Source: Sesamum alatum (lineage: Eukaryota > Streptophyta > Magnoliopsida > Lamiales > Pedaliaceae). From it: a DNA stretch of 64,000 nucleotides. Where the stretch lies: positions 27,761,636-27,825,635 of the forward strand of contig JACGWO010000002.1 of NCBI GenBank assembly GCA_034509735.1, read 5' to 3'. Under the pieces are notes generated by a model. That model worked only from the letters and a program-made list of their open reading frames with translations, was not told where the DNA came from and searched no databases. Both the position numbers and the translations under genes were made by a program. How positions within the stretch are numbered: position 1 is the first letter of the stretch; each line of letters opens with the position of its first letter. Positions 10,691 through 22,109 of the stretch are shown here, in pieces.

Positions 10691-11900
10691 TGGTTCGATG
10701 TGAGGGGCATAGATCTATGTGCTTGGCATGAATTACTTGCTTTTATTGCTTTCTAAGCATGTATGATTGTATGAATATATGAATAAATATGAGTGTTCAT
10801 TTGTTTGAATTTGATGCACGTTATGCATGCAATTTGTTTAAGATTAGATTTTAAAATTGCATCTTTATTTTTACTTTATGCTATATACTATGTGATGAAA
10901 AGAAAGGTCGAAAAATATTAAACATCGGTGCAGCAATGGCAGTAATTGGCTACCGCCCCTGCCGGCTGGCCACAGGCTAGTGGGCGCGCGGCCGGGCACG
11001 CGCGGGCTCACGTGCTAGCGTGCTTGCTGGCAGGGGCGGCCGTGTACATTGTGTTGCGCGCATAGGACGCGCGCACAGGCACGCACACAGCTGCTGGTCG
11101 CCCGGCCAGGGCTACATAAGGCGCGCGCACGCCAGGCGCACAGGCTGGCTGCCTGCACGCGCGTGCGCACAGCCCTGTCCATGCGGGCGACCAGCTGGCA
11201 CAACGGCTGGCCGTTTTGTGCCGTTTTTCAACATTTTCTTAAAAATTGGATTTTTTGGGATTTTTGCACATTATTCTGAAAATTGAATTGATTTTGCATA
11301 TTTGATTTTGGAATTATTGGATTTTTCCTTAGATCGAATTTGCTTAATTAATTTAGGTTTGATACATGCATTGTATGTAATGTCTTGAAATTTGAACTTT
11401 GCATATTATTTATATATTTGTACCTTGTGATGTTGAACATCACTTGGATATTTGGAATATCCATGGTTAAGCATGATCGTTTGGACTAATTGTGTTATAT
11501 GTGTTGATTGGATCAACATGGGATGATCACAAGAGCCCTAGACCTTGTGTGTGGATGTATGTTGTCTATTTACATTTCTGTTGGGTGGGGCCTGCGTCCC
11601 TCTTGTTTTGGGACTATTATCTCCCATTATTTTAGCCTCATGATGTTAAGACTTGTTATAAATTTTCCATGTATTACTTTCATTTGTAATGAGAGTGGAT
11701 AGTTTTGATGAGGTTTTTATTTTTTGACACGCCCATGGAGTTGGAGACCTAAGGTGCAACATCAAGGCATGAAACAAGAAGAGCCACAAGGCCCATTGGA
11801 ATAGTGGGATGGTTAAAGATTAAAAGACCATGTCTTCAACTTGAACAATAATATTACCATCATTTGCTAATTTCTTCTTTGCATTTTATTAAATGTAGAT
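10691..11900 (+). other. Element D leader with GC-rich island
   Basis: This non-coding leader lies between primer site and gag. About 10950-11220 is strongly GC-rich, with overlapping gcgcgc, ggctgg and gcacgc words in otherwise AT-rich sequence. ORFs there (e.g. 11020-11286) are Arg/Ala-rich by composition and not believable genes. The stretch near 11515-11790 ('gccctagaccttgtgtg', 'aagaagagccacaaggccca') is conserved with the leader at 61540-61870. Confidence 0.7.
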
Positions 11901-12750
11901 ATGTCTAAAAATCTGTTGACCACAATACTTGAGACAAATAAGTTTAACGAAACGAACTACTTGGACTGGCTGAGAAACCTGAGGATTGTTCTCGATTTTC
12001 GATAACCAAGGCTACGTCGTGGACGAGCCGCCGTCGAGCGACTTAGCAGAGGGGTCCACGCCAGAAGAACATTTGATGTTCGAGAAATGGTGAGGAACCG
12101 AAAAGTACACATTATCATATTGGCTTCAATGTCTAACGACATCCAGAAGCAATATGAGAGGCTGGACAACGTCTCTGCCATAATGCTCCGCGTGAATGAG
12201 GTTTATGCGGTTCCAGACAGGCATATTAGATATGCCGCCACAAAAGCATTCTTTGGCACCAAGCTGACTGAGGGATCGTCTGTTCAAAGTCATTGGGTCA
12301 AGATGCTCTCCCTAGTGGAGAAACTCGAGGGCCTTAAAGCTAGGCTTAACAATGACACGTACATTGACGTGATCCTCCAGTCGCTTCCTCCCTTCTATGA
12401 CCCGTTCATTGTAAACTACAACATGAACGGACTTGAGAAGTCTATTAATGAGTTCATCAACATGCTGCTCCAATACAAGGTGACGACCCACAAGTCGGTG
12501 CCGGCTGTATTAATAGGAGAGGCTTCGACCTCCAAGGCGAATGGCAAGAGGGTCAGACGCTGGAAGAGGAAGAAGGGAAATGAGAAGACGGTTACCACCC
12601 CTGCTCGCGCTCTTGGTGTCCCTGTTACCTCGGTTGGAATGGGCAAAGGGAAAGAGAAGGCTCGTGGTTCTCAGCGGTCCAAGACAAATGATATCTACAT
12701 GCATTGCCAAGGAAAGGGGCATTAGAAGAGGGAGTGCCCACAACTCCTCT
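11901..12750 (+). pseudogene. Copia Gag, element D
   Basis: Translation starts at ATG 11901: MSKNLLTTILETNKFNETNY, then DWLRNLRIVLDF, the typical N-terminus of plant copia Gag. A frameshift near 11998 covers about 30 residues (NQGYVVDEPP...). The original frame resumes by 12087 (IILASMSNDIQKQYERLD) and continues through the UBN2-type domain (LEGLKARLNNDTYIDVILQS). A basic linker and the zinc knuckle MHCQGKGH follow; its first Cys is Tyr, and an in-frame TAG at 12723 replaces the following Trp. The protein would form the virus-like particle. The frameshift and stop mark it as dead. Confidence 0.9.
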
Positions 12751-12761
12751 CCAACCTAGGT

Positions 12762-13721
12762 ATGTTTGTGGTTGAAGTAAACATGATCACTAATTTTGCT
12801 TCAAGGGTATTGGATACCGGGTGTGGTGCTCACATCTGCAATGATTTGCAGGCACTGCAAAGAGGCAGAAGGCTAACCAAGTATGAGATGATCCTGAGGC
12901 TAGGAGATGGCAAGGCCGTTACTGCGAAAGCCGTAAGATCAATGGAGTTAGCCATTAGTAGTCATGTTAGGATTGTACTGAACGACTGTTTCTATGTACC
13001 TAGCATGATTAAGAATATTGTATCAATCCCTATCCTTGATAAGGATGGATATTCTTTCACCATCAATAAAAATGATTTTTATATAATAAATGATGGTGTT
13101 TCTCATTTTCTTGGTACATTGGTGAACGGTCTGTATATACTTCAACAGTCTAATTGGATTATGACTGCGGAACACAAACGAAAACATGATAATCAAGATA
13201 ATGCACAGATTTGGCATGCGAGGTTAGGTCATATATCTAAAGATAGGATAAAAGGATTGGTGGACTCAAAGAGTCTAGAAATAGACGATTTGGACAACCT
13301 ACCGACCTGCAAATCCTGTCTGAAGGGAAAGATGACCAAGAAACCCTTTGTTGGACAAAGTACACTAGCCAATGGTTTGTTGGATTTGATCCATACGGAC
13401 GTCTGTGGCCCATTAAATACTCAAGCTAGAAGTGGGTACTCGTACTTCATAACCTTTACCGATCATCACTCAAGGTATGGTTATGTTTACCTGATGAGGT
13501 ACAAGTCTGAAGCCTTTGGAAGGTTTAAGGAATACACACTTGAAGTAGAGAACCAAACCGGTCGTAAGATCAAAGCCCTTCGGTCGGACCGAGGTGGAGA
13601 GTTCATTGATTATCTAAAAGAGAATGGAATTTTCTCTCAGTGGACCCCTCCTGGAACACCACAGTTGAATGGTGTGTTTGAAAGGAGGAATCAGACCTTG
13701 TTGCACAGGGTCCAATCCATG
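12762..13721 (+). pseudogene. Copia protease and integrase (truncated), element D
   Basis: It is in the same frame as gag. FVVEVNMITN leads to the aspartic protease site LDTGCGAHICN. GAG-pre-integrase follows, with WHARLGHIS and CKSCLKGKM forming the HHCC zinc site. The integrase core shows its three acidic residues: HTDVCGP, RSDRGGEF and NGVFERRNQT. The frame is open for about 320 residues, then ends abruptly where TGTTAG of another LTR begins at 13722. RT and RNase H of this element are absent from the window, removed with the 5' part of its 3' LTR. The open frame suggests a fairly recent insertion. Confidence 0.92.
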
Positions 13722-15215
13722 TGTTAGAATAGGTGACCATGTAGCCAATCTTGGTAGGCGAATTGTAACCTATGTCTGAACAATTTCGAGGTTTTAATAA
13801 ATCCTTAATGAATAAGAAATGAAATTCATTTGGCATGTACTTTTTTTGTGTTCACTTTATCTGCTTTATAACTGTTCACTACGCAAACAAAGCCCACAGA
13901 CTGAAAATCGCATTTCGGGGATTGGGACTGCGCTTGGAGGTAGGTCCATGAAATCAGTTTCACCGAATCAGTCTGGAAATCTCCAAGTCAAGGAATCTCG
14001 AAATTGGGTACCGAGATTCCCCTTGAAAACTTGCACTAAGCATCTGCTGTCGTATTTCATCGATGGGTGATGAGGGTCGTCTAAGCAATGCTAGTGGGTT
14101 GGCCTGCCGGGGAGCGGCTGACTGAGGTGACTCGCGGGAACTATTTTTACGGAGGACCTTGAGTAGGGTCGGTTAGGTATTACGTGTGTTTTCGGTTCCA
14201 ACAGTACAGATCAAGTCCTTTGACTTGAGGAATTGCTGAGTTTACCTGTACATCAGGGCTGTATCTTAGATATGGTGAGAGATTGCCAAGATGCACTTGA
14301 GTAGTCATAAGCCATATCTAGTGCAGCTCCAGTGTACAAAGTGACAGTAGTTTCCAAGAAAGGATTTGTCTCCTGTCAAAAGGTGTTGACAGTTGTGTCT
14401 CACAAATACTCTGTGTCTTGTCCCTAAATTCTGTGGCCACAGTAACTGAACAGAAGGAAAGGCTTCCCTTGCGGCGTTTAGTAGAGGACAGATTGACACT
14501 TAGGTCCAAAATGGGTACCAGCATAATCCGTGCCCCAGACCCTAAGTGGTGAGACCGTAGACAGAAGGATAGATGTACTGTGGAGCCTAAATGTTCATCC
14601 CCGTATATTCACCTAGTCTCTAGTGCCATGGACCGTTACTAGACGGCCACCCATGGTGACGGGCAGATTCTAGGAATCCAACCAAGTCTAGCTGAAGGTG
14701 AACCTAAAGAGTCACACATAATCCGCACACATAACGTATTTAATTTGGAATTAAATATTTGGAGAAATGGAGCGATTAAATTGGATTTAATCGGGTCCTT
14801 CTTTTCTAGGGAAGAATTAACTCCTTTTATTAGATAAAAGGGATTTATCTAATAAACTAGATTTATTAGAAATTAATTTAATGGACTTGGAATAAATATT
14901 TATATTTAATATATTTATTGCCCTTTGGAGTATTTAAATGGGATTTAAATATTCCATTAAACTAAATTAATGGTTGAGATTAAAAGGAGGAATTAATGGC
15001 TAATATTGGTTTGACCAAAGAAGCTAGAATTTGACTAGGATTAAATCCTACTCATGGTGGAGTCTTCAAAGTGTAGGAAACTAGAAGAGGAATAGGATTC
15101 CTCCTCTATAAATACTCATAAGCATACACTTTGAAAGAGATGATGAATCTTGAAACACATACACACACTCGTCTCCCTCCCTCTCCCTCTCGGCCGCGCC
15201 TCTTTCCTCCTTCCC
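13722..15215 (+). mobile_element. Copia LTR, plus strand, truncated (E1, subfamily A)
   Basis: It starts TGTTAGAATAGGTGACCATG in the integrase of element D and follows the subfamily A LTR through the hairpin block (about 14620-14660), a TTGAC motif (15010-15035) and the TATA-like 'cctcctctataaatactc' (about 15105). It stops in the CT-rich segment after 'ctctcggccgcgcctc', before the R/U5 end. The sequence then changes to a GC-rich leader on the opposite strand. Confidence 0.85.
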
Positions 15216-15701
15216 TCATGCGCGCGCTCGCGCGCAGCTTCCCTGGCCGCGCTCGAGGTGCGGAGGCGCCCCGACATGTTGGCCGGGCGCGCGCGCGGGC
15301 TTCCCTGCCCGTATGCGCGCGCGCCCGGCGATCTATCTGCACCTGCTGCCCGGCCGCACGCCCGGTGGCCTGATCCGCGAGCGCCGTGCGCGCCTGGCGA
15401 AGGCAGCCGCGCGCAAGCTCCCCTGCCTGCACGCGCTCGCCTGAGCGTACAGCGTGCGCGGTCAGCCACCGGCTGGCCGCGTGTGACGTTTTCTCCCGTT
15501 TTATTCGTTTTGCCCCCCGTTTCCCAAGAAAAAACAGAAAAAACAACAGTACCAAAAAATCATACATAATTAAAAGTAAGAAAACGACATGCTTTACGAT
15601 AAAAAACATGAAGAATTAATTAAAACATGCCATACATGTTTTCATGCTTAAAACGCACACAAAACCCTAGGCCTATACACCAAACTGGGCTCTGATACAA
15701 C
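15216..15701 (-). other. Minus-strand copia leader with primer site (E2)
   Basis: Read on the minus strand from 15701, TGTATCAGAGCCCAGTTTGG is an initiator-Met primer site with one altered position. The leader phrase 'tataggcctagggttt', also found after the LTR at 60666, comes next, then a GC-rich island (about 15216-15480). The leader is cut at the join with the plus-strand LTR, so gag and pol are gone. ORFs in the island are compositional. Confidence 0.75.
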
Positions 15702-17742
15702 TGAAAGCCTTGGGTAGGCGTGTGGATCGTCCCGGGAGTAGCGCGAATGTGGAAGCGCGGTATAATTTAAATTACAAAAATTTAAACATGCATAAATATA
15801 TATTAAAATAAATACGTTCAGGGGGTGTACCCTTAAAACTCCCGGGCGTTCGGTGTATCTCATGAATAATAAAAACACACATAGCAATCATGGAGGCCAT
15901 AGGATTCTAAAATAAAAGAGGAGGAAAAACGTAAACCGGGAACCTACCGGTTGTCGTTTTCATCTTCTGACTAGTACTCGCGTTGTTCCCCGATTTGCTC
16001 CAGGATCGCGTGTAGGAGACCCTCTAATTCATGACACGCAATCCGCCCACGTATCTTGATCTTCGTGCTAGCGAAAGAGCATGTATATTTTGGAGAGGAC
16101 GGATCTATCAAACGTTATTGACTTAATGAGATCAATCCTCCTTTAATGTTCAATTGTTAAAACAAAAGAACAAGAAAATACTTTCTTGGAAGGAGGGAGA
16201 GGCGCAGCCGAGGGAGGGAGAGGGAGGAGACGAGTGTGTGTGTGCGTGTGTGTGTGTGTGTGTTTCAAGAATTATCATCATCCTTCAAAGTGTGTGCTAA
16301 GGAGTATTTATAGAAGAGGAATCCTATTCGCCTTCTAGATTCCTACACTTTGAAGACTCCACCATAACTAGGACTTGACCTAGTCAAATCCTAGTCAAAC
16401 TCTTGCTTCGTGGTCAAACCAATCTTAGCCATAGAATCCTCCCTTTTTAATCTCAACCATTGATTTAATTTAATGAAATATTTAAATCCTATTTAAATAT
16501 TCCAAGGGCAATAAATAAATATATTAAATATAAATATTTATTCCAACCCCATTAAATTAATTTCTAATAAATCTAATTTATTTGATAAATCCCTTTTATC
16601 TAATAAAACGAATTAATTCTTCCCAAGAAAATTAGGACCCAATTAAATCCAATTTAATCGCTCCACTTCTCCAAATATTTAATTCTACATTAAATACGTT
16701 TATGTGTGCAGATTGTGTGTGACTCTTTAGGTTCACCTTCAGCTAGACTTTGGTTGGATACCTAGAATCCGCCCGTTACCATGGGTGGCCATCGAACAAC
16801 GGTCCATGGCACTAGAGACTAGGTGAATATACAGGGATGAACATTTAGGCTCTACAGTACATCTATCCTTCCGTCTACGTTCTCACCACTTAGGGTCTAG
16901 GGCACGGATTATGCAGGTACCCATTGTGGACTTAAGTATCGGTCTGTCCTTTAGTAAACGCCGCAAGGGAAACCATCCCTTCTGTTCAGTTACTGTGGCC
17001 ACAGATTTTAGGGACAAGACACAGAGCATTTGTGAGACACAATTGTCAACACCTTTTGACAAGAGACAGATCCTTTCTTGGAAACTACTGTCACTCTGCA
17101 CACCGGAGCTGCACTAGATATGGCTTATGACTACTCAAGTGCATCTTGGCAATCTCTCACCATATCTAAGATACAGCCCTGATGTACAGGTAAACTCAGC
17201 AGTTCCTCAAGTTAAAGGACTTGACCTGTACCGTTGAAACCGGGAACACACGTCATACCTAACCGACCCTACTCAAGGTCCTCCGTAAGACGGTTCTCGC
17301 GAGTCACCTCAGTCAGCCGCTACCCAGCAGGCCAACCCACTAGCATCGCTTAGACGACCCTCGTCACCCGTCGATGAAATACGACAGCAGATGCTTAGTG
17401 CAAGTCTCAAGGGGAATCTCGGTACCCAATTTCGAGATTCCTTGACTTGGAGATTTCCAGACTGATTCGGCGAAACTGATTTCATGGACCTACCTCCAAG
17501 CGTAGTCCCAGTCCCCGAAATGCGTTTTCAGTCTGTGGGCTTTGTTTGCGTAGTGAACAGTTATAAAGCAGATAAAGTGAACACAAACAAAGTAAATGCC
17601 AAATGAATTTCACTTCTTATTCATTAAAGATTTATTAAAACCTCGAAATTGTTCAGACATAGGTTACAATTCGCCTAACAAGATTGGCTACATGGTCACC
17701 TATTCTAACACAAGATTGGCTACATGGTCACCTATTCTAACA
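15702..17742 (-). mobile_element. Copia 5' LTR, minus strand (E2, subfamily A)
   Basis: On the minus strand it runs from CCTATTCTAACA (LTR start, right) to TGAAAG (LTR end, 15702), next to a primer site. It contains the hairpin block (about 16765-16810), GTCAA/TTGAC motifs (16365-16430), a GT-rich microsatellite (about 16233-16263) and the usual GATCGTCCCGGG near its end. Its right terminus carries a 32-bp tandem duplication. It forms a large inverted repeat with the LTR at 13722-15215. The base after it belongs to the middle of element D's 3' LTR. Confidence 0.88.
17679..17742 (-). repeat. Exact 32-bp duplication of an LTR terminus
   Basis: 'caagattggctacatggtca' plus 'cctattctaaca' occurs twice head to tail (17679-17710 and 17711-17742) without a mismatch. 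The 32 bp are the first bases of the LTR read on the minus strand. Either slippage or insertion of one LTR 32 bp inside another of the same family would give this. Confidence 0.95.
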
Positions 17743-18333
17743 ATTAGGCTTGATTGAAGAATTGATGGGATTGATTGGGATGAATCTAGACATTATTCAT
17801 CTTTTCTAGGAAAAGAAGAGGAAAAATCACTCCTCTCTCTCCCTTAGGTCTCGGCCTCTCTCTCTCTCGCTTTACACTTGTGTTCTTCATTTGATCTAGG
17901 ATCAATTGGAAGGACAAAGTGAGTTTAAGAAGAACACTAATTGATAGTGTTGATCTTCTTAAACCGAGTCCTTCTAGATCCATTTTCCTCTAGCAAGAAA
18001 AACGAGCATCTCTTCCGGTATGGTGTGGATGACCTTTGGAGAGTTCATACCTTTGAGCTTTGTGAGAATTTCGGAGAGGAACAACTCAAGTAGCCGATCA
18101 CAAGATAAATTACAAACGTAACTTCGGTCTATTATGCTTTCGTAGTTTATTATTATTCTCTATGCCCTATATTCAATATATTTATATAATATTAGTAGAT
18201 CCTACATCGAACGTCTGGTTGAGCACCCAAGGGAACACCCCTTGGGATTTTACGATTATGCTTTTGAATATTTTTAAATATGCGCATTTTCACACTTCCG
18301 CTCGCGCTCCCGGGCGGATCCGCTTGTCCTTCA
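17743..18333 (+). mobile_element. Element D 3' LTR, 5'-truncated
   Basis: From 'aggcttgattgaaga' on, the sequence follows the second part of the element D 5' LTR (compare 9993-10675) to the identical end TTGTCCTTCA. It is then flanked by ATTAC and the LINE RT resumes. About 1.5 kb of its 5' part is missing, together with RT and RNase H. Where the two LTR copies overlap they differ by small indels and substitutions. Confidence 0.88.
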
Positions 18334-20263
18334 ATTACAGATAACGTACTCCTTGCCTTTGAGCTTAATCATTTTTTGAAAGTTTCTTCCCGGTCTAAAG
18401 CGGGTCACGTCGCACTTAAAGTAGATATGTGTAAAGCGTATGATAAGAGTGGAATGGGCTTTTCTGAGAGGCGTCCTTCTTAGATTAGGCTTTGTGAGTA
18501 GTTTTGTTGACTTGATTATGTTACTTGTGACTATTGTTTCCTACTCTTTAACGTTGAATGGTGCTCCGTTTGGGTACTTTAGACCGGAGAGAGGGATTAG
18601 GCAAGGCGAACCTCTCTCGCCGTATTTTTTCATCTTTTGTGCCGACGCATTTTCTAGTATGTTGCAGGAAGCGGAGGGCAGTGGTAATGTGAGGGGGGTG
18701 GCTGTGAGTCCTACGGCGCCGGGTATTCTCATTTACTCTTTGCAGATGATACACTACTCTTTTGTGAGGTGAAGGGGGAGCAGGTGGGGGAGATTAGACG
18801 GATTTTTGAAGTGTACGAAAGGGCGTCGGGGCAGCAAGTGAATTTTGCTAAATCTAGCATGGTGATCGGGGGGTATGAGGATTGAGGAGAAGTGGAGGCT
18901 TGCTGATTTGTTGGGGGTGCGCCTTGTGGAATCCCATGACCGTTATCTTGGCTTACTAGCTGTGGCGGGCAGGTCGAGAAGGGTCTTGTTTCATAATATT
19001 TGGGATCGATTTTGGGGTCGAATTTTATGGTGGAGTAGCAAGATGCTCTCACAGGCGGGGAAAGGAGTGTTGATAAAGTCAGTACTCCAATCCCTTCTAA
19101 CTTACGCTATTGACTGTTTTCGCTTCCCGGGCAGTCGTGTTAAGGAGCTGGAATCAGCAATAGCAAACTTCTGGTGGCACTCGAGAGGTGAACAACAAAT
19201 TCATTAGGTTGCGTGGTCGAAGGTGTGTCGGTCGAAGGGTGTAGGCGGTTTGGGCTTTCGGAACTTGAAGGCGTTCAACCTTGCACTCTTGGGAAAGCAA
19301 GGTTCGTGTCCCCTTTCTAAGCCGAATGCTCTTCTCAGCTAAGTTCTTAAAGCACGTTATCTTTCGGAATGTTCTTTTTGGGAAGCATCCATCGGCTATA
19401 GGTCGTCCCTAACATGGAGAAGCATTTTGGCGAGTAGGGATGTTTTTACGGTTGGGTTGTGCGGAACGGGAAGTTCCCAACCCAGCAGAGGATAGACATT
19501 TAGTTTGGACTCCGGGTAGGGGTGGGTCCCTTTTGTACCTGAGGAATGTCGAAACTTTTGGCAGAAGTTGTGGGGTTCACGGGTTCCCCCCAGGGTACGA
19601 ATGTTAGCGTGGAGGATCTGTTTTCGGGTTGTGCCGGTCTTGAAACACTTGGCCAAAGGTGTGCATCAATTAATACGTAGTGTGGCCTTTGCGGGGCGGA
19701 GGTGGAATCGCTACGGCACATTCTGTTGGAATGCCCCTTTGCTCAGATTGTCTGGGCCGTGTCTAATTTATCGTGGCGGTGGATAGCTCAAAAGCATGAC
19801 GGGCCAGCGACGTGGATGGCCATGGTGCTGCAAAATCTGAGTCAGGTCAGTCTGCTACTTTTCTCACCCTGTGCTGGGCTCTCTAGCAGAGTCAAAAAAA
19901 GATGATGGAAGGGAGGCAACAAGATCCGCTGAGGGTGGCGCGCGAGGCTTGTCTGTTCCTTGAGCAATAGCAACAGGCACGTGCAAAGCTGCAAGTGGTA
20001 TTACTTTCTTAAAGGGCAAGTGTTGGTCTACTTGGATTCTGTTTAGGTTTTATCCTTCTCTGTTTTATTTTTATGGTTTGGGTGCTCTGTGTATAGTTTA
20101 TATTGGTGGTGTGCTGCTGTTTTTGTGTTTTTGCTACGTAGTCTGGTGTGGTAGTTTAGTCTGTTTGTTGGGTTTTTCTTTTTGGAAGCAGGTGTTTTGT
20201 CAGGATGGTTTTGTTTTTTTGTTTGAGGTTATAAAATTCATCATTGTTTCATCAAAAAAAAAA
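18334..20263 (+). mobile_element. L1-type LINE, 3' part with poly(A) tail
   Basis: This continues the LINE split at 8470. It holds the remaining RT, the zinc-binding C-terminal domain, a 3' UTR of about 270 bp and a terminal run of ten A at 20254-20263. Both parts together span about 3.9 kb. An L1 tail of this kind marks the true 3' end and shows plus orientation. Confidence 0.92.
18339..19990 (+). pseudogene. LINE ORF2: RT C-terminal part and zf-RVT domain
   Basis: ITDNVLLAFELNHFLK completes the motif cut at 8470. ALKVDMCKAYD (RT motif A), a frameshift, then EWAFLRGVLLRLGF, PERGIRQGEPLSPYFFIFC (motif B) and LFADDTLLFCE (motif C, catalytic FADD) follow. Next come YLGLLAVAGRSR, LSQAGKGVLIKSVLQSLLTY and FWWHSRGEQQ with a stop after IH, then WSKVC...GGLGFRN. 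The zf-RVT region (about 19565-19790) reads WGSRVPPRVRMLAWRICFR, then a frame change and ESLRHILLECPFAQIVW. No RNase H domain follows. Several stops and frame changes make it inactive. Confidence 0.92.
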
Positions 20264-21941
20264 TGTTGAATTCAAAATTCAACTTCTATTATTAACTTCC
20301 AAAGCTACCTACATACACACACCACTATCTATATAACCATGTACCATTATAGCAAATAAACCACCCATAAAACCACATAATGGTTGGTCACATGTGCCTC
20401 ACATGTGGAGGATTTTAATTCCTCCTTCACTTGCTATAAATTATATTTTTTCATGGATTAGGACTACTAGTCTTGGAGTTTTATTTAATCTAATTAAATT
20501 AACTCCAAACAAAGTCCATTGGTCAGTAATTAATCTAATTAATATCAATACAATTGAAGCCCATAAGTTTATTTAATCCAATTAAATAAACATAAGTCCA
20601 AACTCTAATTAATTTATCCAATCCATTAATTAAGTCAAACCCGATAAATTAATCCAATTAATTTATAGGTTCTAAGTCCAAAAATTAACTAATCCAATTA
20701 ATTAATTCTTGGACCATCCATCAAATGGATTTTCCAATAAATGATCCAATCATTTTTTTCCTCCTTGAATTAATTTAATCCAATTAAATTAATTCGCGTC
20801 TTCTAGAATTAATTTCAAATTAATTCTACCAATTCCATAGTGATTTGTATGTGACTCTTTAGGTTCACCCTCAGCTAGACTTGGGCTTGTGTCCAACATA
20901 ATTGATCAATTAAATCCAATTTAATTAACTATTTTCCAATTAACCATTAATCGAAAAAACGCCCGTCACAATGGGTGGCCGTGTAGCAACGGTCCATGGC
21001 ACTAGAGACTAGGTGAATGTAAGCATGAATATTTAGGCTCCCAAGTTCAATACGAGTACGGTCCTTCCATCATCCGTCTCCCGGTCTAAATCTAGGGCAT
21101 GGAATTGGGCGTCGGTTCCCATCCTGGACTAGACAACTATGCTAAACAACTTGAGATATGTTTGCTCTATTAATCGACGTAGGAAATCATTCCTCACTCG
21201 ACCAATCATTGTGGCCACAGACTTAAAGAGCTTAAACCATCTCAGAGCGCATAGGAGACTCGACTGTCATATACTGACAGGTGACGGATCCTATCTTGGA
21301 ATCCACCATCCTCAATACATATTCCGACTGCACTGGATAAGGCTTATGATGAACGTATCCCAGATACGGACATCTCTTACCAGACCCTAGATACAACCAT
21401 CATATGCATCCAACTGCTATGATTCCTCAAGTCCGAGGACTAATCTCGTACTATCGAAGCCGGAAATTCCATTCATACCGACCAAGCCTCCATGGCTTCC
21501 ATATGGCGATTCCCGCGAGTCAGTTCAGTCAGCTGGCACCCTTGTCAACTAACCCACTAATATTGCATAGACGTTCAACGTCTGTCATCGATGAAACATG
21601 ACACTCATCCAATGAATGCAATCCTTAGTGCATGTCTCTATAGGACCCTCAGATGCCCTGTCTCGACGTCCTCGACTTGGAACATTTCAGACCAACCCTC
21701 AAAAGTTGGTTTCATAACTACCATCCAATGCGCATCTCAACTACATGGGTTATCCAATTGGTTTGTGGGTATTTGTTGTGACGTTAAAACGCCGTTTAAC
21801 GTAATTAGTAAGCACAACAAACACATAGTGCCAAGGAAGAATACTTACTATATTCATCAAGTCAATATTACTTTAATAAAGATTGCTAAATAGTACTCAA
21901 AACAGCCAATCCAATTGGCTTTTTGGTCACCTATTCTAACA
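20264..21941 (-). mobile_element. Copia LTR, minus strand, subfamily B-like
   Basis: On the minus strand it starts TGTTAGAATAGGTGACC (right end 21941), carries the hairpin block (about 20955-21005) and the 'gaacctaaagagtcac' block (about 20850), then a long AT-rich tract. It ends ...AACA next to the LINE poly(A). It lacks the CCCGGGCGGATC end of related LTRs, so it is either 3'-truncated or a shorter variant. No primer site, polypurine tract or target duplication was found (AAAAA left, TCAAA right). Confidence 0.75.
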
Positions 21942-22109
21942 TCAAATACTGTTAAATTTATTTTTTATGAAAGAAATAAAAAAGTTATAATAATTCTTTT
22001 TATTTTTTTCTTTCATAAACTTGATTACAAAAGTGGTAATTTACTATGCATTGTATTTTTTTCTAAGAGAAATCCATTTACATCATAGGGCAAATATGAT
22101 AGTACCTTT

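Noticed and set aside
11015..11286. Overlapping Arg/Ala/Cys-rich ORFs in the GC-rich leader (also 15106-15609, 60841-61246, 62298-62670)
   Set aside because: All frames stay open by composition; frames are not conserved between copies and the position is the non-coding leader between primer site and gag.
14305..14524. Small ORFs recurring in several LTRs (also 1072-1257, 16911-17117, 49494-49760, 59262-59465)
   Set aside because: They recur because the LTR DNA is conserved. Starts and ends shift between copies and they overlap the U3 blocks, so no coding constraint is apparent.
13717..17747. Target-site duplication flanking the head-to-head LTR pair
   Set aside because: CCATG on the left and ATTAG on the right do not match, so the pair is not a single insertion.
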